From Halalkalicoccus sp. CGA53 (GTDB taxonomy: Archaea > Halobacteriota > Halobacteria > Halobacteriales > Halalkalicoccaceae): a stretch of DNA of 64,000 nt. Positions 1-9,722 of the stretch are shown in pieces. The DNA lies in assembly GCF_036429475.1 (NCBI RefSeq), contig NZ_CP144125.1:2480001-2544000 (forward strand). The letters run 5' to 3'. Position numbers and translations under genes: made by a program. The notes under the pieces are model-generated. The model was not told where the DNA came from, made no database searches, and saw only the letters and a list, made by a program, of their open reading frames with translations. The first letter of the stretch is position 1; every line of letters begins with the position of its first letter.

Positions 1-419
1 CCGCCGTCGCGTCGCACCTCGACCTCGAGCCACTTCGAGAGCGCGTTCACCACGGAGACGCCGACGCCGTGGAGTCCGCCCGAGACCTGATACGACTTCG
101 AGTCGAACTTCCCGCCGGCGTGGAGTACCGTCATGATCACCTCGAGGGCGGGCCGGCCGTACTCCTCGTGGGTGTCGACGGGGATCCCGCGACCGTCGTC
201 GGCCACGCTCACCGAGTCGTCCTCGTGGATCGTCACGGTGACCGCATCGCAGTGACCTGCGAGCGCCTCGTCGATCGAGTTGTCGACCACCTCGTAGACG
301 AGGTGATGCAACCCGCGAGAGTCCGTAGATCCGATATACATCGCAGGCCGCTTCTGGACGGCCTCGAGACCCTCCAGGACCTGTATCTGCCCGGCTCCGT
401 ACTCACTGTCCTTGGACAT
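1..419 (-). CDS. gyrB: DNA gyrase subunit B, N-terminal part (cut by window edge)
   Basis: Only the first 139 residues are in the window; the gene runs off the left edge. The translation starts [20 protein letters not shown] and shows the GHKL ATPase features of Gyr[23 protein letters not shown] with the Mg-binding Asn, DDGRGIPVD, and [15 protein letters not shown] with the ATP-lid glycines. GyrB is the ATPase half of the supercoiling type IIA topoisomerase A2B2. A TATA-like run on the minus strand (complement of 447-457) lies about 30 nt before the ATG, so the mRNA is probably leaderless. gyrA should follow outside the window. The gene diverges from top6B-top6A about 2.5 kb away. Confidence 0.95.
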   Translation of the reverse strand, partial: MSKDSEYGAGQIQVLEGLEAVQKRPAMYIGSTDSRGLHHLVYEVVDNSIDEALAGHCDAVTVTIHEDDSVSVADDGRGIPVDTHEEYGRPALEVIMTVLHAGGKFDSKSYQVSGGLHGVGVSVVNALSKWLEVEVRRDG

Positions 420-579
420 AAAACCTACCGGCGCTTCGAACGGCTCGGTTATATGTCTTCCCGTACGCGCGCCCGCGCGAGATGGCTGAAACTCTCGTCG
501 GGACGACACTCGACTCCCGTCCGCCGACCGTCGGTGAAAACCGCAGGCTCTTTCGCTCGTTCACGAGAGAGCCTACGTC

Positions 580-1353
580 ATGGACGCGCTTCCCACCGTC
601 GTTCTGATCTCGCTCGCGGCCGGCTGTGCGACCGGCATCGGGGCGCTTCCGGTCTACGCGAGGACGACGGTGAGCCACCGGGTCTACGACGGCGCGCTCG
701 GCCTCGCCGGGGGGATCATGGTCGGCGCGGCGGTCTTCGCGCTCCTCCTGCCGGGTCTCGAACTCGGCTCGCTCACCGAGGTCGTCGCCGGCTTCGTCGT
801 CGGCGGGGCCGGCCTGCTCGTCGCCAACGCGCTGCTTCCCCACGTCCACCTCCGGTTCCGGCGGGATCGATCCCACGGACCGGTCGACCCCGACGTCGAC
901 GAGTCCTCGCGACGGGCGCTGCTCGTCGGCGGCGCCGTGACGCTCCACAACGTACCCGAGGGGCTCGCGATCGGCATCGCCTTCGGCTCCGGGCTCGATT
1001 CCGTAGGCGTGGCCCTCGCCATCGCCATCGCCTTCCAGAACGTCCCTGACGGCTTCGCCATCGCCGTCCCGGCGAGCCAGACGGGGCTCTCGAACGCGAA
1101 GACCGTCCTCTACACGACGCTCTCCGGCGGCGTTCCGGAGCCGATCGCCGCCGTCGTCGGCTTCCTGCTCGTCGCGACCGTCTCGGGGATCTTCCCGGCC
1201 GCCGCGGGCTTCGCCGCCGGAACGATGATCGCGGTCGTCTTCCGCGAACTCGTCCCCTCCAGCCACGGCCACGGCTACGCCGACACCGCCACCGCGACCT
1301 TCCTCGCGGGCTTCGCGCTGATGCTGGTGGTCGATACGGTGCTCGTGGTGTGA
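580..1353 (+). CDS. ZIP family divalent metal transporter
   Basis: This is a 257-aa integral membrane protein with about eight hydrophobic segments and a short hydrophilic loop near residues 90-110 (DRSHGPVDPDVDE). It carries the ZIP signature HNVPEG in TM4, followed by QNVPDG where classical ZIPs have the TM5 metal motif, and ELVPSSHGHG near the C terminus. ZIP proteins import Zn2+ or related divalent cations into the cytoplasm. The substrate cannot be told from sequence. The gene stands alone with no metal-dependent regulator beside it. Confidence 0.85.
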   Translation: MDALPTVVLISLAAGCATGIGALPVYARTTVSHRVYDGALGLAGGIMVGAAVFALLLPGLELGSLTEVVAGFVVGGAGLLVANALLPHVHLRFRRDRSHGPVDPDVDESSRRALLVGGAVTLHNVPEGLAIGIAFGSGLDSVGVALAIAIAFQNVPDGFAIAVPASQTGLSNAKTVLYTTLSGGVPEPIAAVVGFLLVATVSGIFPAAAGFAAGTMIAVVFRELVPSSHGHGYADTATATFLAGFALMLVVDTVLVV

Positions 1354-1456
1354 CCTGGGCCCGCGGCACTCCGGCGCCGGGTCAGGAGCCGCACGTCGCG
1401 TCCGGTTCGTTCAGGGTCGGTAACCGTTTTGCGATCGGAGCGAGTAGCGCGACCGT

Positions 1457-2020
1457 ATGAGCTCCGACACCCGGGTGCGAGGACCGGAGCGAGACGGGGG
1501 GCTTCCACCGAGGGGCGAGGCTCCCGGCCGGAAGACACGGCCCGCCTACACCGACCGACGACAGATCTGGTACGGGATGGGGAAACGAGGCTCGGACGAG
1601 AAGGGGACCGTCGCCCAGCTCCTCCACGACGTCCCCACCCTGTTCGCGGAGGTGTTCGTCCTCGGCTTTCCGGCGATCGCCTACGTCTACGTCGCCGACT
1701 TCGACGGCGGGGCGGGGCTGTCGGGGCCGACGTTCGTCCTCTGGATAACGATGACGGCGGTCGGGACGGCGATCCACGCCGGGCTGGTCCGCCCGCCGTT
1801 CACCGAGTTCCTCGGGTGGGTGACGCTCTCGCCCTCGCTCGTCGTGCTTCGGGTCGTCTACTACAACCTCGTCCTGATTGGCGGGGTCCACGCGAGCGCC
1901 GCGATCGGCTCCCTGGCGGGTGACGGAACGTCCGGGCTGGTCGCGGCCGTAGCGATCGGGACCTTCGCAATGCTCGTGTTCCCCGCGCTCGCCGACGCCG
2001 TCGCGCGGCGGCGCGGGTGA
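1457..2020 (+). CDS. Conserved membrane protein of unknown function
   Basis: The protein has 187 aa. A hydrophilic N-terminal stretch of about 50 residues, rich in Arg and Gly, precedes four hydrophobic segments beginning near VPTLFAEVFVLGFPAIAYVY. An internal ATG (MGKRGSDEKG, about 1577) would remove most of the basic N terminus and could be the true start. No catalytic motif is recognised. It lies between the ZIP transporter and a convergent Tat-exported protein. Confidence 0.6.
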   Translation: MSSDTRVRGPERDGGLPPRGEAPGRKTRPAYTDRRQIWYGMGKRGSDEKGTVAQLLHDVPTLFAEVFVLGFPAIAYVYVADFDGGAGLSGPTFVLWITMTAVGTAIHAGLVRPPFTEFLGWVTLSPSLVVLRVVYYNLVLIGGVHASAAIGSLAGDGTSGLVAAVAIGTFAMLVFPALADAVARRRG

Positions 2021-2100
2021 GTCGGCTTCCCTCTCGGTACGTCCGGCTCGGAGAGGATTCTACGTCGGTCGGGAAGACGAAGCGGTGAGAGGAACGCGGA

Positions 2101-2628
2101 TCAGAGCTGAATCCACCCCCGGACGGGCCGCCGTCTGACGACGCCGGCGATCTCGCTGGACTGCCCCTCGCCCGTGATGACGTCGACGACGCCGTCGTCG
2201 GCTTCGAGTCCTCTCCAAACGTCTTCTCGAACAGGATCTTCGATCTCGCCGTCGATCTCGATATCGGTGTCCGGTTCGCCCTCGACGATCGCATCGCTTC
2301 CCTCCGGGCCGAAAAGCCTCACCCAAACGGTCCCCTCACCGCTCCGTATCCGTATTTCTGAATCGGGGCTCGACAAACCTCTGACACTCAGTTCGAACCT
2401 GAACGGTAGTCCATTACCCCCCGTCAGGTCCAACCGCCCCTTCGCCCTGGAGGACGCTTTCTCGTGTCCCGGTACCGACGGGTTGTCGGAGAGACGGGCG
2501 AAGAAGGTGGGCTCCGCCTCGGGTCTTCCCCCGCGTGCGCTCGCCGTTCCGGTCCCGAGGACGAGCCCGCCGCCGACCCCGATCCCTTTCAGTACCGCCC
2601 GCCGTGACGTGTGACTTCGAGCTGTCAT
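2101..2628 (-). CDS. Tat-exported hypothetical protein
   Basis: The start at MTARSHTSRRAVLKG gives a classical haloarchaeal twin-arginine signal (SRRAVLKG, hydrophobic GVGGGLVLGTG, then ASARGG as a likely cleavage region). The mature domain of about 140 residues is acidic and beta-rich, with no catalytic motif. A longer frame to 2673 exists, but it would bury the signal. The protein is exported folded; its function is unknown. It converges with the upstream membrane protein and diverges from top6B. Confidence 0.7.
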   Translation of the reverse strand: MTARSHTSRRAVLKGIGVGGGLVLGTGTASARGGRPEAEPTFFARLSDNPSVPGHEKASSRAKGRLDLTGGNGLPFRFELSVRGLSSPDSEIRIRSGEGTVWVRLFGPEGSDAIVEGEPDTDIEIDGEIEDPVREDVWRGLEADDGVVDVITGEGQSSEIAGVVRRRPVRGWIQL

Positions 2629-2918
2629 GACTGTGCCCCCCCGAGACGGCATCTGTTTGGCGTCATTTATCATAACTGTTGCCGAGAAACGGCCAGCGCG
2701 TCTGTTCGACGTTCCGATCGACCCGTCCGTCCGAGAGTAAGCCTACGAGACCACCGTCCTGCCAGGGTCCCACCGGGTCGAACGGGGTCCTCGAACCGGC
2801 GGGAGAGCCGGGTCGTCGGGGCGGTCGGACGGCGAGACGACGGGGCCGATCCGGTCCCGTTTCACTTTCACCGTGGTACCGAAGGGGTTTTCGCCCCCGC
2901 AGAGATAAGGGGAATCAG

Positions 2919-5306
2919 ATGACGTCGCTCCAGTCTACTCTCGGCGACGACGACGTCGCCGCCCGCCTCGCCGCGGGTCAGCGCGAGATCTCCATCGCCG
3001 AGTTCTTCGAGAAGAACAAACACATGCTCGGCTTCGACTCCGGAGCCAGAGCCCTCGTCACCGCGATCAAGGAGGCGGTCGACAACGCCCTCGACGCGAC
3101 CGAGGAGGCCGGCCACCTCCCCGACATCTACGTCGAGATCGAGGAGGCCGGCGAGTACTACAGGGTGATCGTCGAGGACAACGGTCCCGGTATCACCAAA
3201 GAACAGATCCCGAAGGTGTTCGGGAAGCTGCTCTACGGCTCGCGGTTTCACGCCAGAGAGCAGTCCCGCGGCCAGCAGGGGATCGGCATCTCGGCGGCGG
3301 TGCTCTACAGCCAGCTCACGAGCGGGAAGGCCGCCGCGATCACCAGTCGGACCGAGAGCGCGAGCGAGGCCGAGTACTTCGAGCTGATCATCGACACGGA
3401 CACGAACGAGCCGGAGATCGAGGTCGAGCGGACGACGACCTGGGACCGCCCGCACGGCACGCGGATCGAACTGGAGATGGAGGCGAACATGCGCGCCCGC
3501 GCACAGCTCCACGACTACATCAAACACACCGCGGTCGTGAACCCACACGCCAGGATCGAGTTCCACGAACCCCGCGAGTCGGTGAAGTTCGAGCGGGCGA
3601 CCGACGAACTCCCCGCCGAGACCGAAGAGATCCGGCCCCACCCCCACGGCGTCGAACTCGGGACCGTGATCAAGATGCTCGGAGCGACGAACTCGCACTC
3701 GCTGTCGGGTTTCCTCCAGGAGGAGTTCACCCGCGTCGGCCAGAAGACGGCGGCGGAGATCCTCGACGCGTTTCGCGACAACTACTTCGGCCGGGAGATG
3801 GCCTGGCGGCCGCCCGGCGCGCACGAGGAGCGAGACCTCGCGAGCGCGGTCGAGGCGGCGGTCGCGAACAAGGGTCGGGAGGCGACCGCGGCCTTCGCGG
3901 CGGCGGTCGAGGAGGGCGTCACGTCCCGCGACCGGATCGCACACGCCGAGCTCGTCGGGATTGTCGCCGAGGCGGCCGAGACCGCCGAGGAGGACCACGG
4001 GACCGGGTTCGGCGAGACGGTACGGGAAAACGCCGTCGAGGCGGCCTGGGACGTGCTCACGGCAGAGCGAGCGGCCGACCTCTACGCTATCGTCGACGGA
4101 GTGACGAGCAGCCAGAAGGACGAGACGACGGTCGGTGGGCTGGCCGACCGGATCGCCGCGAAGTTCGAGAGCGACGCCGGCGAGCGCGACAGGGCGACCT
4201 ATCGCGAACTCGAGGGCTTCGTCGAGCGGGCGGCGGAGATGACCGAAGAGCGCGAGGAGGTCACCGTGGGAGAGACCGCCCGCGAAAACGTCGTGGAGGC
4301 GATCTGGGCGGAGATGCGGACGGTCCCCGACGACGTCCCGCTGGTGCGCGAGGTCGCCGACGACCGCGACACGGCGAGCTCGTTCGTCGAGGCGATGCGA
4401 ACCGTCGACGTGATGTCACCGCCGACGAACTGCCTCGCGCCGATCACCGCCGACCTGCTCGAAGCGGGGCTGAGAAAGGAGTACGACGCCGACTTCTACG
4501 CCGCGGCGACCCGATCGGCGGGCGTCCACGGCGGCGACCCGTTCGTGGTCGAGGCGGGTATCGCCTACGGCGGCGAACTCGAGGCCGAAGGCGCGATCGA
4601 CGTGCTCCGGTTCGCCAACCGCGTGCCGCTGGTCTACCAGCGCGGGGCGTGTGCGACGACCGATGTCGTGAAACGGATCGGCTGGCGAAACTACGGGCTG
4701 AATCAGCCCGGCGGGAGCGGCACCCCACAGGGGCCGGCGGTCCTGATGGTCCACGTCGCCTCGACGAACGTCCCGTTCACGAGCGAGTCGAAGGACGCCA
4801 TCGCGAACGTCCCCGAGATAGAGGACGAGATCGAACTCGCGATCCGCGAGGCCGCCCGCGAGCTGAAACGCTACCTGAACAGGCGCCAGTCGCTCGAGAA
4901 ACGCCAGCGAAAGCAGTCAGCGCTCGCGACGATCCTCCCGGAGATGGCCGAGAAGGTCGCGGAGGTGACCGAGCGAGAGCCGCCGAATATCGACGGCGCG
5001 CTCGCACGGATCATGAACAACGTCCGGGTCGGTCGCGAGGTCGAGAACGGCACCGTCAGGATCGTGGTGAAGAACTACTCGAGCACCACTGAAGAGCCGG
5101 AAATCACGGACATCGTCTCGATCGAGCCGGGCAACCTCTCGAACGGCGCGCAGGTCGTCGAGATGGACGGCGAGTGGTACGTCCAGTGGTCGCCGTCGAT
5201 CCCGAGCGGCGAGACCGCGGTGCTAGAGTACGCGGTCGGGGACGGTGCGGAGTACGACCTCGCGGTACGTGGGGTCGCCTCGGAGAAACTCACGGTGATA
5301 GAATGA
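2919..5306 (+). CDS. top6B: DNA topoisomerase VI subunit B
   Basis: This 795-aa protein is the ATPase/transducer subunit of type IIB topoisomerase VI, which passes duplexes through a double-strand break made by Top6A. GHKL motifs are clear: [16 protein letters not shown], and GQQGIGIS. The start at [12 protein letters not shown] is preferred because the upstream in-frame extension is Arg/Pro-rich and non-haloarchaeal in composition. Residues of about 340-465 form an acidic, alanine-rich insertion between the ATPase and C-terminal parts, and it contains two similar repeats of about 40 residues ([13 protein letters not shown] and [13 protein letters not shown]). The ATG of top6A overlaps the stop codon (ATGA), so the two are translationally coupled. 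Confidence 0.95.
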   Translation: MTSLQSTLGDDDVAARLAAGQREISIAEFFEKNKHMLGFDSGARALVTAIKEAVDNALDATEEAGHLPDIYVEIEEAGEYYRVIVEDNGPGITKEQIPKVFGKLLYGSRFHAREQSRGQQGIGISAAVLYSQLTSGKAAAITSRTESASEAEYFELIIDTDTNEPEIEVERTTTWDRPHGTRIELEMEANMRARAQLHDYIKHTAVVNPHARIEFHEPRESVKFERATDELPAETEEIRPHPHGVELGTVIKMLGATNSHSLSGFLQEEFTRVGQKTAAEILDAFRDNYFGREMAWRPPGAHEERDLASAVEAAVANKGREATAAFAAAVEEGVTSRDRIAHAELVGIVAEAAETAEEDHGTGFGETVRENAVEAAWDVLTAERAADLYAIVDGVTSSQKDETTVGGLADRIAAKFESDAGERDRATYRELEGFVERAAEMTEEREEVTVGETARENVVEAIWAEMRTVPDDVPLVREVADDRDTASSFVEAMRTVDVMSPPTNCLAPITADLLEAGLRKEYDADFYAAATRSAGVHGGDPFVVEAGIAYGGELEAEGAIDVLRFANRVPLVYQRGACATTDVVKRIGWRNYGLNQPGGSGTPQGPAVLMVHVASTNVPFTSESKDAIANVPEIEDEIELAIREAARELKRYLNRRQSLEKRQRKQSALATILPEMAEKVAEVTEREPPNIDGALARIMNNVRVGREVENGTVRIVVKNYSSTTEEPEITDIVSIEPGNLSNGAQVVEMDGEWYVQWSPSIPSGETAVLEYAVGDGAEYDLAVRGVASEKLTVIE

Positions 5307-6394
5307 GCACAGAGACCGACGACGACGCACGAGCGAAACTGATCGACCTCGCCGCCGAGTTCTACGACCAGTTCGATTCGGGGGAGATCCCGGAGATGGC
5401 GGTCCCCACCCGGACGAAGTCGAACATCGAGTACGACGAGGACGAGCGGGTCTGGGTCTACGGCGACCGAGAGAGCACCAGGAGCGCCAACAGCGTCCGC
5501 GGGGCACAGAAGCTCTTAAAGGCGATCTACACGATCGACTTCCTCGCGAAACAGCTCGGCGAGGACCGTTCCTCGACGCTTCGTGAGCTGTACTACCTCT
5601 CGGAGAGCTGGGAGACGAAGGAGGCACAGTTCTCCGATCAGGACGAGTCGAACCAGCTGATCGAGGACCTGGAGATCGTGAGCGACGTCTCCCGGGAGGA
5701 CTTCCACATGCGCCCGGAGGAGTCGGGCGCGACGCTGATGGGGCCGCTGCTCCTCAGGGAGCAGACCCGCCGGGGCGAACGCGAGATCCACTGTCAGGAG
5801 GACGTCGGTGAAGGGGGGTATCAGATCCCGAACAAGCCGGATACGATCGAGTTCCTCTCCCACGACGCGGAGTTCGTCCTCTGTGTCGAGACCGGCGGGA
5901 TGCGCGATCGCCTGGTCGAAAACGGCTTCGACGAGGAGTACGACACGATCGTCGTCCACCTCAAGGGCCAGCCCGCGCGGGCCACCCGCCGGATCACCAA
6001 ACGCCTCCACGACGAACTCGAGTTGCCAGTGCTGGTCTTCACCGACGGCGACCCGTGGTCGTACCGGATCTTCTCCTCGGTGGCCTACGGCTCGATCAAG
6101 TCGGCTCACCTCTCGTCGTACCTCGCGACGCCGGAAGCCCGGTTCGTCGGCATCCAGCCCTCGGACATCGTCGAGTACGACCTGCCTACGGATCCGCTCT
6201 CGGACTCGGACATCAACGCGCTGGAGAACGAACTCGAAGACCCCCGCTTCCAGACGCCGTACTGGCGCGAGCAGATCGAGCTCCAGCTCGAGATCGGGAA
6301 GAAGGCCGAACAGCAGGCGCTCGCCTCACGTGGACTGGACTTCGTCACCGACACCTACCTCCCCGAACGGCTCGCCGAGATGGACGTCCTGTAG
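5303..6394 (+). CDS. top6A: DNA topoisomerase VI subunit A
   Basis: The 363-aa catalytic subunit is Spo11-related. The winged-helix catalytic region has [10 protein letters not shown], with the tyrosine that attacks DNA. The Toprim domain includes [11 protein letters not shown] and [13 protein letters not shown] with the acidic metal ligands. The start overlaps the top6B stop by 4 nt (ATGA), giving a tight top6B-top6A pair. The length is normal for haloarchaeal Top6A. Confidence 0.95.
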   Translation: MSTETDDDARAKLIDLAAEFYDQFDSGEIPEMAVPTRTKSNIEYDEDERVWVYGDRESTRSANSVRGAQKLLKAIYTIDFLAKQLGEDRSSTLRELYYLSESWETKEAQFSDQDESNQLIEDLEIVSDVSREDFHMRPEESGATLMGPLLLREQTRRGEREIHCQEDVGEGGYQIPNKPDTIEFLSHDAEFVLCVETGGMRDRLVENGFDEEYDTIVVHLKGQPARATRRITKRLHDELELPVLVFTDGDPWSYRIFSSVAYGSIKSAHLSSYLATPEARFVGIQPSDIVEYDLPTDPLSDSDINALENELEDPRFQTPYWREQIELQLEIGKKAEQQALASRGLDFVTDTYLPERLAEMDVL

Positions 6395-6396
6395 CG

Positions 6397-6816
6397 TCAG
6401 CCGACCGTTTCGAGTTCCGTCGGGTCCTCGACCGGCGAGAGTCGCCGGGGTTCGAGATCGACGACCCGTCTGACCGTCCGCGCGCCCGCGACGTCCGCGA
6501 GCAGCCGGGGCGTGTCCCCAGGAACGTCCTCGCGGCGCAATCCCAGGAGGCCGGAGAGCGCGGGTCGAAGCTCGAGACAGGCCCGGTGGCCGTCGGCGGC
6601 CGTCGCGAGCAGGTGGGTCGTCGTCGGTGCGACGTCCGCCGCCTCGAGCACGTCGGCGATCGGAACCCCGAGCCAGCGTCCCCGTTCGTGCTCGCCCGTC
6701 GCGCATCGGATGCTGAACGTCGTCGTTTCCAGCGGGAGTCCGTCTACCCGCTCGGGATCGGTCGGCACCGAGAGCGGGCGTCGTCCCCCGACTGTAACCT
6801 CGGCGGTCGGCTCCAT
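6397..6816 (-). CDS. Small protein resembling the oxidoreductase molybdopterin-binding fold
   Basis: The protein has 139 aa. The stretch RWLGVPIADVLEAADVAPTT followed by an A-A-D-G segment and a conserved-looking LLADVAGARTVRRVVDLE tail resembles the second half of SUOX-type molybdopterin-binding domains. It is far shorter than a full enzyme (about 200 aa or more) and lacks a clear cofactor cysteine. It converges with top6A, with 2 nt between them. It may be a non-catalytic relative; function unknown. Confidence 0.5.
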   Translation of the reverse strand: MEPTAEVTVGGRRPLSVPTDPERVDGLPLETTTFSIRCATGEHERGRWLGVPIADVLEAADVAPTTTHLLATAADGHRACLELRPALSGLLGLRREDVPGDTPRLLADVAGARTVRRVVDLEPRRLSPVEDPTELETVG

Positions 6817-6911
6817 GACCGGCGATCCGACGCTCCGAGGGAAAAGCGCCCCGCCGATTCCACGGTCGTGGGAACCGGCCCCGGATCGGTTCCCGGCCGG
6901 CGGATCCGGTA

Positions 6912-7715
6912 CTACTCGGTCGGGGAGTCGATTCTCCCCTCGAGATCGAGGTCGGCCGCGACCGCCGGGGTGAGGGTCGCGACCGAGTCGAGGAAGTTGA
7001 TCCGGTAGCTCGCCGGCCCGTTGTGCGGGAGCTCCGCCGCCCGCTCGCCCGCGATACCGTACGCGAGCGTCCCGCCGAGGCAGGCCTGGAGCGGGTCCTC
7101 GACGGCTCCGCAGAACGACGCGAGCGTGGCCCCGAGCATACAGCCCGTGCCGACCACCTCGCTCATCCGCTCGTGACCGGCGTGGACTCGGTACGTCCTC
7201 TCAGCGGTCGAGACGACGTCCTCGACCCCCGAGGCGACGACGACCGCGCCGGTCGCACCGGCGAGCTCTGCGGCGGTCTCCGCTATCGAGTCGTACTCGC
7301 CGACGGACTCGACGCCTTTCACCTCGCTCTCGACACCGGAGAGCGCGCTGATCTCGCCGTAGTTGCCCTTGATCGCGGCGAACTCGATCGACGCCAGGAG
7401 GCTCCCCGCGACCTCCGTTCGGGTGGGCGTCGCCCCCACCCCGACGGGGTCGAGGACGACCGGAACCCCCAGTTCGTTCGCCCGCTCGCCCGCGTTGTGG
7501 AGCGCCTCGACGTTGCTGTCGGTCATCCGCCCCGTGTTGAGCAGGATCGCCCCCGCGAGTTCGGCCATCTCCGGTGCCTCGCCCGGCGCGTCGGACATCA
7601 CCGGGAGCGCCCCCCACGAGAGGGTGACGTTCGCGAGGTCGTTCTTCGTCACCTCGTTCGTCAGCTGCTGGACCAGCGGCTCCCGCTCGCGGACCGCACG
7701 CAGCGCGTCAGCCAT
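6912..7715 (-). CDS. thiM: Hydroxyethylthiazole kinase
   Basis: A ribokinase-like enzyme of thiamine salvage that phosphorylates 4-methyl-5-(2-hydroxyethyl)thiazole. Diagnostic stretches are PLVQQLTNEVTKNDLAN at the N terminus, MTDSNVEAL, VLDPVGVGATPTR, and the anion-hole region VVGTGCMLGATLASF with the catalytic GTGC. The start at MADALRAV is preferred over one 22 codons upstream because family members begin just before the LVQ.LTN motif. The usual partner thiE is not adjacent. Confidence 0.9.
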   Translation of the reverse strand: MADALRAVREREPLVQQLTNEVTKNDLANVTLSWGALPVMSDAPGEAPEMAELAGAILLNTGRMTDSNVEALHNAGERANELGVPVVLDPVGVGATPTRTEVAGSLLASIEFAAIKGNYGEISALSGVESEVKGVESVGEYDSIAETAAELAGATGAVVVASGVEDVVSTAERTYRVHAGHERMSEVVGTGCMLGATLASFCGAVEDPLQACLGGTLAYGIAGERAAELPHNGPASYRINFLDSVATLTPAVAADLDLEGRIDSPTE

Positions 7716-7794
7716 CGACTCCCCCGAAAGCTCCCCGGACTCGGCGTGATTCACGCGAGATACCACCGACCGATCGGACAAAGCCGCTTCGATC

Positions 7795-8538
7795 TCAGCG
7801 CTCGTCGAGCGCGACCGGGACCGCCCTGCTCGCGACGTCCGCGGCGAAGCTCCCGGAGTCGGACTCGAGCGCCTCGAACGTGTTGTAGTGGATCGGGACG
7901 ACGAGGTCGGGATCGAGCTCCTCGGCGAGGTCCGCCGCGTCGTGGCGGTTCATCGTGAAGCTCTTTCCGATCGGCGGGACGAACAGCGAGACGTCGAGCG
8001 TCCTGTGGTCCTCGAGCGCGTCGGAGTCACCCGGCCAGAGCACCTGTTTCCCCCCGAGCGTGAACAGGAAGCCACAGCCGAACCCCTCCGGGTGCGGGAC
8101 GCTTCCGCTAGAATCGGCACGCGGACCGTCGGGATCGTTGTAGGCGGGTATCACCTCGACCTCGACCCCGTTCACCGTGAGTTCGTCGCCGTAGCCCACT
8201 CGCTCTACCTCGTACGGGAGCTCCTCCGGGGCTTCGACGTCCCGGCCGGTCCGCTCGGCGTCGACGTCCTCGTAGACGACGACCGTCGCGTCGTCGCCCG
8301 CGACCCGACGGACGCCGTCGGAGTCGTAGTGGTGATCGTGGGTGACGAGCACGACGTCGCCGTCTCTCGCCTCGTACTCGCGGACCGGCGGGTGGCCGAC
8401 GCCGGGCGTGTCGGGCTCCCACTCGCCGGTGAGCACGCCGTAGCGGCCGGGGTCGGTGTAGACGACGGTCTCCGAGGCGATCCGGGCGGTCGCGTAGCCG
8501 AGCCAGTCGACGGTGAGCTCGCCGTGTCGGACGGTCAT
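7795..8538 (-). CDS. MBL-fold metal-dependent hydrolase (UlaG-like)
   Basis: A 247-aa metallo-beta-lactamase-fold protein. Metal ligands are visible as VTHDHHYDSDG, GDSDA, and VPIHYNTF. The short length and the N-terminal WLGYATARI strand fit the UlaG-like branch, typically metal-dependent hydrolases of cyclic or phosphorylated metabolites. The substrate is unknown. It sits upstream of thiM on the same strand with a gap of about 80 nt and diverges from the YqeC-like gene. Confidence 0.8.
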   Translation of the reverse strand: MTVRHGELTVDWLGYATARIASETVVYTDPGRYGVLTGEWEPDTPGVGHPPVREYEARDGDVVLVTHDHHYDSDGVRRVAGDDATVVVYEDVDAERTGRDVEAPEELPYEVERVGYGDELTVNGVEVEVIPAYNDPDGPRADSSGSVPHPEGFGCGFLFTLGGKQVLWPGDSDALEDHRTLDVSLFVPPIGKSFTMNRHDAADLAEELDPDLVVPIHYNTFEALESDSGSFAADVASRAVPVALDER

Positions 8539-8613
8539 ACGTAGCTCTCACCTCAGAGGGTGAAAGAGCCTGTCGTTGCGGGCCTTTATGCCGTCGCCGG
8601 GGCCATCGGTGGT

Positions 8614-9348
8614 ATGCAGCTCTCTTCGGCGCTCGACGCCCGCGGCGTCGTCTGTGTGGTCGGCGCGGGCGGGAAGAAGTCGACGCTCTATCGCCTCGCC
8701 GGGGAACTCGACCGGGCGGTCGTCACCGCCACGGTGAGAATCCCGATCTTCGACGACGAGGTCTCGCGGGTGCTGGTCGAACCGGATCCCGTACAGGCGG
8801 CGGCGTCGCTCCGAGAAAACGCGCGCTGGCCGATCGGGGTCGTCTCCGAGCGCGAGCGCGAGGACAGGTATCTCGGGTACGACACCGGGGCAATCGCGAC
8901 GCTCGCCGACTCGCCCGCCGGAGCGGTGCTCGTTAAAGCCGACGGGGCGCGGATGCGGCTGTTCAAGGCGCCCGACGACCGCGAACCGCAGCTGCCGGAG
9001 AGCGCGGAGCTCGTCGTCCCCGTGGCGAGCGTCCGGGCGGTCGGTCAGCCGCTCACCGAGGAGGCCGTCCACCGACCCGAACGGGTCTCCGCGATCACCG
9101 GGCTGGAGATCGGCGATCGGATCGGTGCGGAGGACGTCGCCCGCACTCTCGCGAGCGACCGTGGCGGGACGAAGGACGTCCCCGAGGGTGCCCGAGTCGT
9201 CCCGATCGTGAACATGGTCGACGACTCGACGCTGGAGCGGACCGCTCGCGAGGTCGCAAACGAGGTGCTCTCGGGGTCCGCAATCGACCGGGTCGTCCTC
9301 ACCCGGCTGATCGACGAGGACCCCGTCATCGCCGTAGTCGAGCGGTGA
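8614..9348 (+). CDS. YqeC-like protein (putative molybdenum/selenium hydroxylase accessory)
   Basis: The 244-aa protein opens with a P-loop-like VVGAGGKKSTLYRLAGEL. It continues through VLVKADGARMRLFKAP and VPIVNMVD, the pattern of the YqeC family, annotated as accessory to selenium-dependent molybdenum hydroxylases. The start at MQLSSALDARG is chosen because the upstream in-frame extension is poorly conserved-looking. No molybdenum hydroxylase is nearby, although a small molybdopterin-fold-like protein is encoded about 2 kb upstream. Confidence 0.7.
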   Translation: MQLSSALDARGVVCVVGAGGKKSTLYRLAGELDRAVVTATVRIPIFDDEVSRVLVEPDPVQAAASLRENARWPIGVVSEREREDRYLGYDTGAIATLADSPAGAVLVKADGARMRLFKAPDDREPQLPESAELVVPVASVRAVGQPLTEEAVHRPERVSAITGLEIGDRIGAEDVARTLASDRGGTKDVPEGARVVPIVNMVDDSTLERTAREVANEVLSGSAIDRVVLTRLIDEDPVIAVVER

Positions 9349-9355
9349 GCGGTGG

Positions 9356-9529
9356 TCACTCGACGTCGAGGACGACGACGTCCCACTTCCCCTCGCCCTC
9401 CTTTCGTGGCTCCCAGCCCCCGGTGACGGTGACGCCACTGTCGGTCGCCGACCGGAGCAGGTCGGCCAGCGCCAGCTCGAACGCCTCCTCGGTGTCGATC
9501 GGTCCCTCGACCGTGTGTCGGGATGCCAT
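9356..9529 (-). CDS. Small conserved-looking protein (57 aa)
   Basis: Reads MASRHTVEGPIDTEEAFELA through KWDVVVLDVE. It is acidic, with GC-rich third positions typical of real haloarchaeal genes. The stop lies 7 nt past the stop of the convergent YqeC-like gene, so the two genes abut tail to tail. The N-terminal half is helical and the C terminus is a beta hairpin (GGWEPRKEGEGKWDVVVLDVE). No function is recognised. Confidence 0.6.
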   Translation of the reverse strand: MASRHTVEGPIDTEEAFELALADLLRSATDSGVTVTGGWEPRKEGEGKWDVVVLDVE

Positions 9530-9722
9530 CGGGGTCGATTGTTTCTTCTACACCACCACACGTATCAAATTTCCGGCTTGCTGTCGGAACGGGTATACGA
9601 TGCCGGTGCAGTGCCAGTATGATTATATGTTCTACCGACGACGTTCCGCACAGATCGAACATGGCTCATCATGCCACCTCCCTTTGTCCTCCCCCGCGAA
9701 ACAGCCCCACCGACCCAGAGAC

